Notes under the pieces: generated by a model
Database searches by the model: none
Told to the model about the DNA's origin: nothing
Seen by the model: the letters and a program-made list of their open reading frames with translations, nothing else
Assembly: GCF_900182565.1 (NCBI RefSeq)
Contig: NZ_FXTI01000003.1
Location: 248,001 to 312,000, forward strand
Direction of reading: 5' to 3'
DNA: 64,000 nucleotides
From: Melghirimyces algeriensis
GTDB lineage: Bacteria > Bacillota > Bacilli > Thermoactinomycetales > DSM-45169
In this document: piece after piece, positions 27,064 to 36,821 of the stretch
Position numbering within the stretch: the first letter of the stretch is position 1
Layout: each line of letters starts with the position of its first letter
Made by a program: the position numbers and the translations under genes

Positions 27064-28182
27064 ATGAGAAACATTGTCTGCCCTGGTATTGCCATGATTG
27101 GCGTTTCCTATGCCTTTGCCCGGTTTAGTTTTGGACTATTTTTGCCAGAAATCTCGAATACCCTTGGGTTAACTGAGGCAAGCTCAGGATTTATTGGTTC
27201 TGTTGCCTATGTCGCTTATTGTATCGCTCTTCTAACATCATCGTTATTGATTCAGAAAAGCGGGCAAAACATAACCATTCGTTTAGCAGGTATAAGCGCG
27301 GTACTTGGCATGGTTGGTATCGCACTTTCACCGAACACTATTGTTCTGGCAGGCAGTGTCTTTCTCGCTGGACTAAGCACTGGCTGGGCTTCCCCTGCTT
27401 TTGGCAATGTTGCTGCGAACGAACTAAATAAACAGGATAGAGATCGCGGCAATACGTGGATTAACACTGGCACGAGTTTTGGAATCATTTTATCGGGGCC
27501 AATTGCTTTGGTTTTTACTGAATACTGGCGATTATCTTATACACTGTTCGCAATCATCGCTCTTGCAGTTTTGATATGGAACGCAAAGGCAATCCCGATG
27601 CGAAAGCCGAAAACCACATCTTTTTCATTCAGAAAACCAATGAAGTTGTGGAATAAAAGTGATCGGCTTATTCTGGCTTCCTTTCTTATTGGCATTAGTT
27701 CCTCGATTTATTGGGCGTTCTCTAGAAGCTTTCTTGCACTGGAACACAACGTTTCGTATACTGTATCCATTTGGTTTTGGATGATTATGGGGGTTTCCGG
27801 AATTGTTGGTGGTTCAGCAGGAGGATTCATTCAACGCGTGGGAATACAATGTGCATATCGAATTGGAGTATCCTTAATGATTACTTCTGTTGCTCTTTTA
27901 ACGGTTCCTCATTTATCGTTTAGCTTTCTTTCTGCAATCCTATTTGGGATCACTTATATTTTTTTGACGGGTGTATTCATTGTCTGGGGGACGCGGCTTT
28001 TCCCGAAAAATCCGTCCATAGGGATTAGTCTTTCCTTTTTATTATTAGGGTTAGGGCAATTTGTGGGAACATCCGTTGCCGGAAGCGTCATTGAGTTCTC
28101 CTCGTATACAGCGGCTTTCCTCCTTTTTTCGTTTATCGGACTGATTGGATTGCTTGTACGAGTAAAACAGTTACATGTATAG
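27064..28182 (+). CDS. MFS transporter, YbfB/YjiJ type
   Basis: 372 residues, about 11-12 helices; the N-terminus (AMIGVSYAFARFSFGLFLP) and GSVAYVAYCIALLTSS match the YbfB/YjiJ subgroup. SD AGGTGG. Under the TetR operator; probable drug or metabolite export. Confidence 0.85.
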   Translation: MRNIVCPGIAMIGVSYAFARFSFGLFLPEISNTLGLTEASSGFIGSVAYVAYCIALLTSSLLIQKSGQNITIRLAGISAVLGMVGIALSPNTIVLAGSVFLAGLSTGWASPAFGNVAANELNKQDRDRGNTWINTGTSFGIILSGPIALVFTEYWRLSYTLFAIIALAVLIWNAKAIPMRKPKTTSFSFRKPMKLWNKSDRLILASFLIGISSSIYWAFSRSFLALEHNVSYTVSIWFWMIMGVSGIVGGSAGGFIQRVGIQCAYRIGVSLMITSVALLTVPHLSFSFLSAILFGITYIFLTGVFIVWGTRLFPKNPSIGISLSFLLLGLGQFVGTSVAGSVIEFSSYTAAFLLFSFIGLIGLLVRVKQLHV

Positions 28183-28215
28183 AAGGAGAGGTTATTTGAC
28201 CGAGAAATAAAAAAT

Positions 28216-28255
28216 GAAACCTAAAACCAACCTGTGAAGGTTGGTTTTAGGTTTC
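28216..28255. terminator. bidirectional terminator
   Basis: 18-bp perfect stem GAAACCTAAAACCAACCT / complement, loop GTGA. Confidence 0.88.
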
Positions 28256-28291
28256 CTGGATAGAGTTTTTAGTTACCATTTTTTGATGGCA

Positions 28292-29665
28292 TCATCCAAT
28301 CCACTGCTTTAGAATTGGAACTCTCCGAATGATTAACCAATCTATGGACAACACAAGGAGCAAAGAGAGCCCAACCATTGGAAAAAGGATCCCTAATGCA
28401 ACCACAAGCATGCTGACAACTTTGACGAGTTTAAAGTTTTTGGGGAGAGGAGGGGCTCCCAGTCGGTTGCTCGGTTTTCTTTTCCACCACATCACAACAC
28501 CGGTAAATGCGATGACTACAATTCCGATGCAGACGATCAATCCACCAAGTTGGTTTAGAAACCCAAAATGGGTGCCTTTGTGAAGGGTAATCCCGGTCGC
28601 GATGAGTTTCGCCATTGGACCGTAGTCGTCAAACCGATAATCATCGAGCACCTTTCCACTGTATTGGTCCAAATGTAATGTGGCTTCGTCCGTGGATTTA
28701 TCAGGGAAGACGGAGATGGTGTAACCCCCTTTTTGCCCCTTTGGAAAATAGACATCATAACCGGGGTGAACGTGACGAGTATCGGCGATCTTTACGACCT
28801 TGTCGATTGAAATGGGAGAAGCTTTGTAATCATTGGATTGAGGAGCGGGCCGTTGTTCGGCTGCCCACGGAACGTCAGCCACATTCTTGGAAGGAACCGT
28901 TGATTCAGGTTTTTCTCCAAACCAAATGGCGGCCGGATATCCGATACCTGCTTCCGTCCCCAGCCTTTGAACCTGCTCTCCCCAAAATCCGGACCAGGGT
29001 AGACCCGTAAGGATGAGAAAAGCGATTCCCAACGACAGCCAAAACGCCGGAACGGCATGGAGATCCCGCCAAAACGTTCGTTTTCCTGTCTTCAGCCGGG
29101 GAAGCAGGGTCCCGAACACTCCGAATCGCCCCCGTGGCCACCAAAGATACACACCAGTGATCAGGAGGATGAGTCCCCAACAGGCTGCCAGTTCCACCAG
29201 TCGGTCTCCCCATGTCCCGGCCATCAATTCCCCATGGATTTTTTCCAATTGATCCATCAAACGACTGTCGTCGTTCAGTTCCCCTAAGATGGCTCCATTG
29301 TACGGATTGACAAAAACGGTAAGGGACTTTCCTCCATCCACGATCCCCACTTCGGATGACCGATTCGCCTCCTCAGGGGGGCGGTACCGGGTGACCTGTG
29401 CATCCGGATACGCCTGTTTCACTTGATTGATTTGGTCAGAGGGCGTCCATTCCTTTCTTTCCACCTGTACCTGATACAGATCCTTGTACATCATGGATTC
29501 AATTTGAGACTTGAAAAGGTAGATACCACCGGTTATCGCCAACATGACCAAGAGCGGGGCGAAAATCATTCCGGCATAGAAATGCCAGCGCCAGATCGCC
29601 CGGAAGAGCTCTTGAGATCGGCTTGGTTGAATGGAATCTTTGGATTGAGGTTGAGAAAAGCCCAT
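28292..29665 (-). CDS. PepSY-associated membrane protein
   Basis: 457 residues from ATG 29663-29665 (AAGGAG). Four membrane spans: WRWHFYAGMIFAPLLVMLAITGGIYLF, a second near 170, a third near 215 and a pair at the end, with PepSY domains outside (KQAYPDAQVTRYRPP, HPGYDVYFPKGQKGG). Histidines in WHFYAG, KIHGEL, LHAVP and LHKGTHFG are conserved in this iron-utilisation/reductase-related family and may bind heme. Downstream of a decayed FixH-like gene. Confidence 0.85.
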   Translation of the reverse strand: MGFSQPQSKDSIQPSRSQELFRAIWRWHFYAGMIFAPLLVMLAITGGIYLFKSQIESMMYKDLYQVQVERKEWTPSDQINQVKQAYPDAQVTRYRPPEEANRSSEVGIVDGGKSLTVFVNPYNGAILGELNDDSRLMDQLEKIHGELMAGTWGDRLVELAACWGLILLITGVYLWWPRGRFGVFGTLLPRLKTGKRTFWRDLHAVPAFWLSLGIAFLILTGLPWSGFWGEQVQRLGTEAGIGYPAAIWFGEKPESTVPSKNVADVPWAAEQRPAPQSNDYKASPISIDKVVKIADTRHVHPGYDVYFPKGQKGGYTISVFPDKSTDEATLHLDQYSGKVLDDYRFDDYGPMAKLIATGITLHKGTHFGFLNQLGGLIVCIGIVVIAFTGVVMWWKRKPSNRLGAPPLPKNFKLVKVVSMLVVALGILFPMVGLSLLLVLSIDWLIIRRVPILKQWIG

Positions 29666-29725
29666 CAGTGCGACTCCTTTCAATGTTGTTCATGATTTTC
29701 GCGATTTTTTGTGATTTAGTCGAGT

Positions 29726-29833
29726 ATTACTTCATCCTCGACGTTCATGGGCTTTCCCTCGTGGCCAATGGTGACTGCGAGGGTGGTGGAACTCCCGGCT
29801 TTTAGTCTGTTCTGGTTCATTGCCGCATCCCAT
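29726..29833 (-). pseudogene. remnant of a FixH/YtkA-like lipoprotein
   Basis: From ATG 29831-29833 the minus strand reads MGCGNEPEQTK, like a lipobox start, and one frame over LKAGSSTTLAVTIGHEGKPMNVEDEVILD, a YtkA-like domain start, then stops. Only a fragment of the usual about 130 residues. YtkA-like and PepSY genes often neighbour one another. Confidence 0.4.
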
Positions 29834-29954
29834 AATGTCTCAAGACTTCTGCCTGGATTCGTTCATTGCATGTTGTGACTGTGACAAAAAATCACATACA
29901 GACTCATAGCATTATACCTTCATTTATAGAGGTAAATAGACTTTATATACGAAA

Positions 29955-29987
29955 AAAGCGTGACACTATGTTGATAGTATCACGCTA
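29955..29987 (-). terminator. terminator of the 29985 ORF
   Basis: AGCGTGACACTAT / ATAGTATCACGCT hairpin, followed by TTTTTT on the minus strand. Confidence 0.65.
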
Positions 29988-30209
29988 ATCTCTTGGATCA
30001 CTCTTCGCTTTCCTCTGGGCAATTTTAACAATCAAGTTTAGCAAAGATGTTTGGGCACGCCGAAGCATTGCTACATTCGCAATGAGGTACCCTATCTTTC
30101 GTAATTCTCTGAGGATAGAACTAGGCCAAATCCAATTTATGATGCATTTGGTGGGATATATGAAGTAAATTAAAAGATTGTATATAATTTTTTGTATTCC
30201 TCTTCCCAT
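29985..30209 (-). CDS. hypothetical basic protein with one membrane-like helix
   Basis: 74 residues, ATG 30207-30209 with only a weak AAGG upstream. The N-terminal half is hydrophobic (IIYNLLIYFIYP), the C-terminal half basic (LLNLIVKIAQRKAKSD). A terminator right after the stop is the main argument that it is a real transcript. No family recognised. Confidence 0.35.
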   Translation of the reverse strand: MGRGIQKIIYNLLIYFIYPTKCIINWIWPSSILRELRKIGYLIANVAMLRRAQTSLLNLIVKIAQRKAKSDPRD

Positions 30210-30342
30210 TCCTTTGTTTACTGACAGAGATAGAAGGAATCGATTCCGGTATACAAAAAGAACCGATATTATACAGTAACCACTATACTGGCAGACCTTT
30301 TTTTCACCTGAAAAATTGTTTATTTTAATTGAATGTTTATGG

Positions 30343-30371
30343 TTGTAAAATATATTTTTTAATATTATAAT
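30343..30371 (+). promoter_or_regulatory. pectate lyase promoter
   Basis: -35 TTGTAA (30343-30348), 17 bp, -10 TATAAT (30366-30371), in very AT-rich DNA. Confidence 0.7.
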
Positions 30372-30425
30372 CTAGTGCGTAAACGATATTTTTTAACCAT
30401 CTTAAGAAAGCAGGAGGTTGAATCT

Positions 30426-31202
30426 ATGAAAAAATGGCTGAATTGGTCTCTAGTGTTGGGTCTGACGGTTGCTGCGTTCAGTCTCTTTCCCGCAACTACA
30501 AAAGCGGCAGATGATGATGAAGTTCTCCATGAAACCATCGTAGTGGAAGCCGGGAAAACCTTCGATGGTGAAGGGCAGAGGTATATTGCCGGACCCGAAT
30601 TGGGAGACGGCAGCCAGGATGAAGATCAAAAACCACTCTTTAGGCTGGAGGAAGGCGCCACTTTGAAAAACGTGGTACTCGGTGCTCCAGCTGCGGATGG
30701 GGTTCATTGCTACGGTGATTGCCTTGTTGAAAATGTCGTGTGGGAAGATATCGGTGAAGATGCGCTGACGGTGAAAAAAGAGGGAACGGTGACCATTAAA
30801 GGCGGTTCGGCACAAAAAGGCGATGACAAAATATTCCAGATCAACGCCCCGTCCACCTTCAAGGTATATAATTTCAAAGGGGATAACGCCGGAAAATTCA
30901 TTCGCCAAAATGGTGGAACCAAATATAAAGTATCTGTTTATATTGAAAATTGCACCATCACCAATATGAAAGAGGCCATTTTCAGAACGGACAGCAACAC
31001 CAGTGAAGTGACCATGGTCAATACCAAATACGGAAACGTGGGAGAAAAATGGATAGGAGTCAAACACGTCACCGAAAGAGGCAATACGGACATCGGTAAC
31101 AACATGGAAGAAGCCTCGGAAGTTCAAAAAAAAGAGAAAGAAGACTCAGAATTTAAAGAGAAAGGGTTCCTTTCCAGTATCATGGGATGGTTGGGCATCT
31201 GA
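30426..31202 (+). CDS. secreted PL3-family pectate lyase
   Basis: 258 residues from ATG 30426 (AGGAGG). Signal peptide to about residue 28 ([10 protein letters not shown]). The PL3 parallel beta-helix is seen in [41 protein letters not shown] and [14 protein letters not shown], the acidic Ca-binding and catalytic region, then [13 protein letters not shown]. It would cut polygalacturonate outside the cell. The last 30 residues ([15 protein letters not shown] then [11 protein letters not shown]), a charged linker plus a hydrophobic end, are not part of the family core. Confidence 0.88.
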   Translation: MKKWLNWSLVLGLTVAAFSLFPATTKAADDDEVLHETIVVEAGKTFDGEGQRYIAGPELGDGSQDEDQKPLFRLEEGATLKNVVLGAPAADGVHCYGDCLVENVVWEDIGEDALTVKKEGTVTIKGGSAQKGDDKIFQINAPSTFKVYNFKGDNAGKFIRQNGGTKYKVSVYIENCTITNMKEAIFRTDSNTSEVTMVNTKYGNVGEKWIGVKHVTERGNTDIGNNMEEASEVQKKEKEDSEFKEKGFLSSIMGWLGI

Positions 31203-31230
31203 TCTCGGATTGTTTAACCATGGGTTTGTA

Positions 31231-31272
31231 TTCCCACTTTCGAGCGTCGAAAATGACGCTCGAAAGTGGGAA
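31231..31272. terminator. terminator after pectate lyase
   Basis: 18-bp perfect stem (31231-31248, 31255-31272). The following 240 bases up to the MFS stop show nothing else. Confidence 0.85.
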
Positions 31273-31510
31273 TTTGTTTGTTATGAACGTCGGCCTGAAC
31301 TTCTTGATTACTGGGTAACTTAACTGATAAAAAAGAGTTATCCAGTAAAAACTCAAGATTAAAATGAAAAGTGATCCAAGGAAAATCAAAAAGGAGAGAA
31401 CCACCTCACTAGAGGGGACCTATCTAATATGGTTTCTTCGTAAAAAAATTTCAATAAACTAGTTTGCGAGTCAAATAAATAAGTGATAAATTTTCCAAAA
31501 AAGTGGCATA

Positions 31511-32704
31511 TCATGTCTGGCTGCTTTTTGCTTGAACCTCACGAACCCCTACAATGGTAATGAAGATAACGGATATTGTAGCAGCTGCACACATCATTCC
31601 AATTTCAAAAAAGCCATTTTGTGTGAGTAATATTGCAGCAATTGTTGATAGCAGACTAGAACCAATGTACATAGCAGAGCTATTCAGTGACACTACCGTT
31701 CCCCGTGCATCAGGGTTTAATTCAGATATCAAGGCCGTGAACGCGGATTGTCCGACTCCAAAGAATGTTGCCCAAAGTATATGGATTGTAATCGCCAACC
31801 ATAAAATCTGTGTAAACAGAGAAAGAGACAGTACAGAAACGGATACCAAAAGGCTCGCGAGAACAAACACCGTTTTCTTGCTCCATCTGTCTGAAGCCTC
31901 TCCTCCCAATATACTCCCAACGACGCTTCCAATTCCTGCAATCATAAGAATCATCCCTGTTTGTCCGGCAGTCAAATCGAAAAAGGTGTAGTAATAGACG
32001 CCTATTAAAACAAACATCCCCTGTAAACCGCCGAAGTACAACAGAGAAGCAAGCAGAGAAAGGAAAACTGCAGAATTGGACAGCACGAAGTGGAATTGTT
32101 TAGACAATGATTGGAATGTTTCCTTGGACTCTGTTTTTGCTGAATAAGAAGGAAGGATTTTTTTAGCTAGAAAAAATGTGATGAAAGAGAGGATGGCGAT
32201 CACCCAGAAAGACCAGCTCCAACTCCCTAGTTCAGCGATGTACCCAGCTAGCGGAACCCCAATAACTGCCGAAGAAATCAAGGCTGCAGTAACAATCCCC
32301 ATCGCTTTCCCACGCTGTTCGTAGGAGTAGGAATCTCCCACAATGGAATAGACACTCGGTTCAATCATCCCTGCTCCTATTCCAGATAGAACACGGAAAA
32401 GAATCAAGGTAACAAATGTTTTACTGAAACCTACAAGGGCAGTTGCAATTGAAAAGACCAGCAATCCCAAGCATAACATCTTTTTTCGATCCCACCGATC
32501 AGAAACAGCTCCCATTATTGGAGCGGAAACAGCATACGCGATGGCATAGCTGGCATAAAGGAGACCGCCAAGCTTTAAAGGCATATCAGTGTTCCTCGAA
32601 ATCTCAGGTAACAAAGGTACCGTAACCATGGAATCAAAACCTACCAAAAATGAACAAAAAGCCAGTATAGAAAGAATGGTCTTAGACGGCCGATTTGTGC
32701 TCAT
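31511..32704 (-). CDS. MFS multidrug-type efflux transporter
   Basis: 397 residues from ATG 32702-32704 (GGAGG). 12 helices, with the DHA1-type loop PIMGAVSDRWDRKKML and motif C RVLSGIGAGMIEPSVYSIVGD of drug:proton antiporters. Driven by a MerR-type promoter and located next to merR. Confidence 0.88.
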   Translation of the reverse strand: MSTNRPSKTILSILAFCSFLVGFDSMVTVPLLPEISRNTDMPLKLGGLLYASYAIAYAVSAPIMGAVSDRWDRKKMLCLGLLVFSIATALVGFSKTFVTLILFRVLSGIGAGMIEPSVYSIVGDSYSYEQRGKAMGIVTAALISSAVIGVPLAGYIAELGSWSWSFWVIAILSFITFFLAKKILPSYSAKTESKETFQSLSKQFHFVLSNSAVFLSLLASLLYFGGLQGMFVLIGVYYYTFFDLTAGQTGMILMIAGIGSVVGSILGGEASDRWSKKTVFVLASLLVSVSVLSLSLFTQILWLAITIHILWATFFGVGQSAFTALISELNPDARGTVVSLNSSAMYIGSSLLSTIAAILLTQNGFFEIGMMCAAATISVIFITIVGVREVQAKSSQT

Positions 32705-32743
32705 TGATTCAACCTCCAAAAAATTAAATCCAATACTTCCTTC

Positions 32744-32775
32744 ACTGTAAACCCTGACACCAATGTTAGGGTCAA
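32744..32775 (-). promoter_or_regulatory. MerR-type promoter of the MFS gene
   Basis: Minus strand -35 TTGACC (32770-32775) and -10 TTACAG/TACAGT (32744-32750) are 19-20 bp apart, the over-long spacer MerR proteins untwist. Between them is the dyad ACCCTAAC...TGTCAGGGT. Confidence 0.85.
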
Positions 32776-32790
32776 GGTTTTTACCAATAA

Positions 32791-32823
32791 AAGCAGCCTT
32801 CCAGTTGGGAAGGCTGCTTTTAT
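32791..32823 (-). terminator. terminator of merR
   Basis: AAAAGCAGCCTTCC / GGAAGGCTGCTTTT, loop CAACT; overlaps the merR stop. Confidence 0.8.
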
Positions 32824-33203
32824 TGGCTGTCTTCATATTCTTTTATTCTCTCTTCTATACTGTAAATGCTTTCTTGCAGTCGTTTCTTCACATCCAGTAA
32901 CAGATGTAATTGATCATCAACTTCACGCAAACGGTTGCGATAAAGGTCTAATAATTCTTCACACAGATCATCTTCTTCTGGAACCTGATGATGGTCTTTA
33001 CAACGGAGGATCTGTTCAATCTGTTTACTGTTTAGTCCCAATCCCAAGTACAGTTGAATTAAACGTACACGCTCAACACTTGATTCATCAAAAGATCGAT
33101 AGCCATTTTCCAATCGCTTGGCGTGTAAAAGGTTTTGTTTGTCATAATAGCGTAACGAACGAACGCTAACACCCGTTTTTTTCGACAATTCTCCTATACG
33201 CAT
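32820..33203 (-). CDS. MerR-family activator
   Basis: 127 residues: MRIGELSKKTGVSVRSLRYYDKQ HTH, then a coiled coil and no conserved metal cysteines (only C69 and C80), so probably a drug- or stress-sensing member. Controls the downstream MFS gene. Confidence 0.9.
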   Translation of the reverse strand: MRIGELSKKTGVSVRSLRYYDKQNLLHAKRLENGYRSFDESSVERVRLIQLYLGLGLNSKQIEQILRCKDHHQVPEEDDLCEELLDLYRNRLREVDDQLHLLLDVKKRLQESIYSIEERIKEYEDSQ

Positions 33204-33313
33204 CGTTTAACCCTTTCATTGCTGATCTATTTATTGGTAGAAGCCATTTAAAGCTGTAGGTAGCGCTACAACGAATGATTAGGAGCAATCACCCATGAGA
33301 GAGAATGGAAGTA

Positions 33314-34168
33314 TCAAAGTTTGCTCACTCTGATTGATTGTAAAAAATGAATAAACCTTCTCAGGCTTTGAGATTGCTTTTTTCTGTACGGGACAACAAA
33401 ATGGATCTTGATTGTTTCAGGCAGTTCTTGATATTGAACAGTGTCTGTTTCTTTTCGACTATAAGCAACGTCTGCAGGCAGGATACTGATTCCCAATCCA
33501 TTATGAACCGCTTGCAGAATGGATTCAAGCGAATCAAACTCCAGCAATGATGACGTTTTTAAGCCGTGCTCTTTGGTAAAACCCAGCGTTTTTCGTCTGT
33601 AAATGCAATTTGGATCGCTATGAACCAGCAATGCTTGCCCCTTTTGCTTTTCAATTGGATGATGTTTCGGTGAGATGAGTACAATTTTCTCAACATAACT
33701 ATAGACGGTTTCAAATGGGAAATGATCCGTTCCGCTTAAAAAAACTCCATCAATTTCTCCGTAAGAGAGCATTTCCAGTAATCTTTGTTTACGATTCATT
33801 CTTACTTTGACATCAATGTGTTGATGTTCCCTCAAAAAAAATGAAAACAGTTGAGGAATTTTAATGGCAGAAATCGTTTGTGATGCACCAATGGTTAATG
33901 TTTCCCTCCATTTTTGAGGGTTTATCCTTGACTTGGCTTCGTCCATTAACCGCATAATACGATTGGTATATTCGAATAAAACAGCCCCCTCCTCGGTCAA
34001 TGTAACGCCTTGATTGTTACGCATAAATAATTTGACGCCTAGTTCATTCTCCAAAAACTTCATTCGTTGACTGACATTGGGTTGTACATAGCCCAGTTGT
34101 TCAGCCGCTTTCGATACGGATTGCAACTCTGCTACATGTTTAAAAATCCACAAATCTCGGCTTTCCAA
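33314..34168 (-). CDS. LysR-family regulator
   Basis: 284 residues; HTH SVSKAAEQLGYVQPNVSQRMKFLE then a periplasmic-binding-like effector domain. Divergent from the SDR at 34286, with a 23-bp palindrome between them. Confidence 0.9.
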   Translation of the reverse strand: MESRDLWIFKHVAELQSVSKAAEQLGYVQPNVSQRMKFLENELGVKLFMRNNQGVTLTEEGAVLFEYTNRIMRLMDEAKSRINPQKWRETLTIGASQTISAIKIPQLFSFFLREHQHIDVKVRMNRKQRLLEMLSYGEIDGVFLSGTDHFPFETVYSYVEKIVLISPKHHPIEKQKGQALLVHSDPNCIYRRKTLGFTKEHGLKTSSLLEFDSLESILQAVHNGLGISILPADVAYSRKETDTVQYQELPETIKIHFVVPYRKKQSQSLRRFIHFLQSIRVSKL

Positions 34169-34184
34169 GGTAAGACTCCTCCAT

Positions 34185-34207
34185 GGGTATCATTTTAAAT
34201 GATACCC
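34185..34207. promoter_or_regulatory. LysR operator candidate
   Basis: GGGTATCATTTT-AAATGATACCC, 17 bp from the lysR start, 78 bp from the SDR start. Confidence 0.7.
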
Positions 34208-34285
34208 CTTTTATTACTGAGTATTATACTCTTCAAACGCGGGAAGGTATAATGGAAGATATTAAACTTAGTAAGGAGGTTTGAT

Positions 34286-35026
34286 ATGGAATTAGAAGAT
34301 AAGGTTGTCCTCATAACGGGTGGCGGTACGGGTATTGGAAAAGCAACCGCCTTGAAAGTTGCCGATGCAGGAGCCAAAGTGGTTGTAAATTATAGCCGAT
34401 CGGAAAAAGAGGCTGAAGAAGTCGTCAAGGAGATTATTCAGCAAGGAGGCAAAGCATTTTCTGTTAAAGCAAATGTGGCAAATGAAAAGGAAGTAAATGA
34501 TATGGTTTCCCAAACCATTACATCGTTTGGGAAAGTAGATGGTTTAGTCAACAATGCGAGCATTACAGCTCAAATACCCATGGATGACTTTGATGCCGTA
34601 ACCGATGAAGTGTGGGATACTCTTTTCAGTGTAAATGTGAAAGGTATGTTTCATTGTGTAAAAGTTGTTGCTCCCTATATGAAGAAGCAACAATCGGGTG
34701 TGATTGTAAACATGGGCAGTGTGGCCGGAACAACGGGAATCGGTTCATCCATCCCGTATGCAGCAACAAAGTCAGCGGTTCACACAATGACAAAATCGTT
34801 AGCGATCGCATTAGCACCCTCGATCAGAGTGAATGGTATTTCGCCTGGGGCAGTGGATACAAGGTGGTGGTCTGGTAATGAAGAGAAAATGTATCAACTG
34901 GCGGGCCACTTACCCCTTAAGAGAATTTCAACACCGGATAACATAGCAGAAGCTATTCTTTTTCTATTGACTCAAGAATCTGTCACCGGACAAGTCATTA
35001 CAATTGATAATGGGCAAACACTTTGA
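34286..35026 (+). CDS. FabG-like short-chain dehydrogenase
   Basis: 246 residues: VLITGGGTGIGKATA for NADP(H), VDGLVNNASI, catalytic Ser in NMGSVAG, YAATKSAVH (Tyr and Lys) and SPGAVDTRWW. AAGGAGG before the ATG. Probably controlled by the divergent LysR protein. Substrate unknown. Confidence 0.9.
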   Translation: MELEDKVVLITGGGTGIGKATALKVADAGAKVVVNYSRSEKEAEEVVKEIIQQGGKAFSVKANVANEKEVNDMVSQTITSFGKVDGLVNNASITAQIPMDDFDAVTDEVWDTLFSVNVKGMFHCVKVVAPYMKKQQSGVIVNMGSVAGTTGIGSSIPYAATKSAVHTMTKSLAIALAPSIRVNGISPGAVDTRWWSGNEEKMYQLAGHLPLKRISTPDNIAEAILFLLTQESVTGQVITIDNGQTL

Positions 35027-35193
35027 CGAGAAGACCTCTTTCCACTGTTAGCAGCGGGGTCGTGGCTGGAGCAATCAACACTGTACATTGGCTTAATTGA
35101 TTATTCCATAATCGGTCTTTCGAATAAATGCCCTGCAATAACAGCTGAGTGATTCAAACATGAAATGTGATAAAGGAAAGCGGTGATCATCTC

Positions 35194-35694
35194 ATGAATG
35201 ATTCTTGGATCATTCGAAAGGCGCAGGAAGAGGACTGGCGGCAGATTCAAGCCATTTATAATCAAGGAATAGAAGATCGAATTGCCACTTTGGAGGAGCA
35301 ACCCAAAAGCTTGGAAGAGGTGCTGAAAGATCGATCCTCTCGGTATGTAGTATTGGTCGCGATTCAGGGCGGAGAAGTATACGGGTGGGCCTCCTTAAAT
35401 CCTTATTCCTATCGTTGCGCCTATTCCGGGGTAGTCGATCTTTCAGTTTACGTGGATCGAAACTGGAGAGGCAAGGGAGTGGGTTCTCGCTTACTAAACG
35501 CTTTGGAATCGGAAGCTCAAGCTCATCATTTTCACAAAATGATTCACTATACGCTACCCTTTAACAAACTTGGACAAGGATTATACAGAAAATGCGGTTT
35601 CCGAGAAGTCGGAGTTTTGCAAAACCAAGGGGTGTTAGATGGTCGTTTTGTTGATGTACTGGTCATGGAGAAGTGTTTATCACCTAGCCGATAA
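35194..35694 (+). CDS. GNAT acetyltransferase, phosphinothricin-type
   Basis: 166 residues. IYNQGIEDRIATLEEQPKS, VDLSVYVDRNWRGKGVGSRLLNAL (acetyl-CoA loop) and GFREVGVLQNQGVLDGRFVDVLVMEK follow the PAT/arsinothricin acetyltransferase pattern. ATG 35194 with GGTGA. Could detoxify an amino-acid-like antibiotic. Confidence 0.85.
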   Translation: MNDSWIIRKAQEEDWRQIQAIYNQGIEDRIATLEEQPKSLEEVLKDRSSRYVVLVAIQGGEVYGWASLNPYSYRCAYSGVVDLSVYVDRNWRGKGVGSRLLNALESEAQAHHFHKMIHYTLPFNKLGQGLYRKCGFREVGVLQNQGVLDGRFVDVLVMEKCLSPSR

Positions 35695-35734
35695 TCCACA
35701 TTGATTTTAGGGGTTCAAAATAGCTGACCGTATT

Positions 35735-35782
35735 CAATCCAAATAATAACCGCTCTACACAAAGCGGTTATTATTTGGATTG
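35735..35782. terminator. bidirectional terminator
   Basis: Perfect 20-bp stem (35735-35754, 35763-35782) between GNAT and yunB. Confidence 0.88.
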
Positions 35783-35814
35783 GTTGGCAGTTTTAAAGGT
35801 ATAGTGTATTGTTA

Positions 35815-36522
35815 CTATTCTTTCTGGGGAGGTGTGGGAACCACAGGGACTGGTCCTTCCATTCCTTCTTTGTCACCTTCGTTATTATAATAGTAATAAT
35901 TGTCGGGAACATCTCCGGGTATGGTGGTCCAGGCAATTGGGTACCTATAATCAATCTTAATTTCATCTTCGTTGTTTGCGGGCACAAGAATGCTCAATTC
36001 ATTCGTGATATGCAAATACAAGGTTACTTGCACGGTGTTAATTCCTTTTTCCTTCATTGTCGAGATCATTTCAATCCGAGTAGACCCTTTGGGCCAGATT
36101 TGTAAGGGGACATCTGGTCCTACATCGGAAAACAGACTGCTTTGCAATACCGAACCGAGTGGGATGGCATTATCTTTGTGTTCCAGCTTCTTTAATTCCT
36201 TTTGAATGGTGTGACTTGCAATATCATACACTTTCGCTTGAATTTCGGAATCAACATGAACATATTGTACCCGACCATTGGCTGTCTTTATGGACATCAT
36301 CTTGTTTAGATCCGCCCCCATGGATCGCCGCATGTCTTGGATTCCTTTTGATACTGCTTCTTGAGAAATATTTTTCACTTGGCTTTTTGCTAGTTTTAGC
36401 AAGGTTGATTCCACTTGTAATTCAAACAAAAGGATCAGACCAACGATGAATAGAGAAAGGATCGTAATGATCCAGTATCTTTTTTTTCGAGGGCCACGAA
36501 AACGTTTATGTCTTCTGAACAT
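35815..36522 (-). CDS. yunB: sporulation protein YunB
   Basis: 235 residues from ATG 36520-36522 (GAGGTG). One N-terminal membrane helix (YWIITILSLFIVGLILLF), then the YunB domain (ALSQVKNISQEAVSKGI-like, IPLGSVLQSSLFSDVGPDV). In Bacillus it is a mother-cell sigma-E gene needed for normal spores. The C-terminus has a YYYYN run and a proline-rich end. Confidence 0.88.
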   Translation of the reverse strand: MFRRHKRFRGPRKKRYWIITILSLFIVGLILLFELQVESTLLKLAKSQVKNISQEAVSKGIQDMRRSMGADLNKMMSIKTANGRVQYVHVDSEIQAKVYDIASHTIQKELKKLEHKDNAIPLGSVLQSSLFSDVGPDVPLQIWPKGSTRIEMISTMKEKGINTVQVTLYLHITNELSILVPANNEDEIKIDYRYPIAWTTIPGDVPDNYYYYNNEGDKEGMEGPVPVVPTPPQKE

Positions 36523-36638
36523 TACCGTCACCTCTATAGGGGAGCTTCAATCTAACCTGTTTTATTCTATGTTCTAAAAGCGGAAACAAGACTTCATTCA
36601 TTGAATAGCAGGCGAAGATCTCGAAACATTTGCCGATC

Positions 36639-36668
36639 AAGACAAGGGTACCGTGGTACCCTTGTCTT
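36639..36668. terminator. perfect 14-bp hairpin
   Basis: AAGACAAGGGTACC-GT-GGTACCCTTGTCTT; no gene points directly at it, possibly a terminator. Confidence 0.55.
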
Positions 36669-36821
36669 CTATCATTTCCCAATGAAATAGAGGATTTTGT
36701 CTAATGATGTAGAATTAATGTCTTTTGTAATGGTTTAATTGAATAGTTTTTAACTAATACAAACAAGTTTGTGAAACAAACTTTTTCAGATACTATACGA
36801 ACCACAGGAAACAAAATCAAT

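Noticed and set aside
31180..31404. Minus-strand ORF of 74 codons
   Set aside because: It reads through the pectate lyase terminator and has no family signal.
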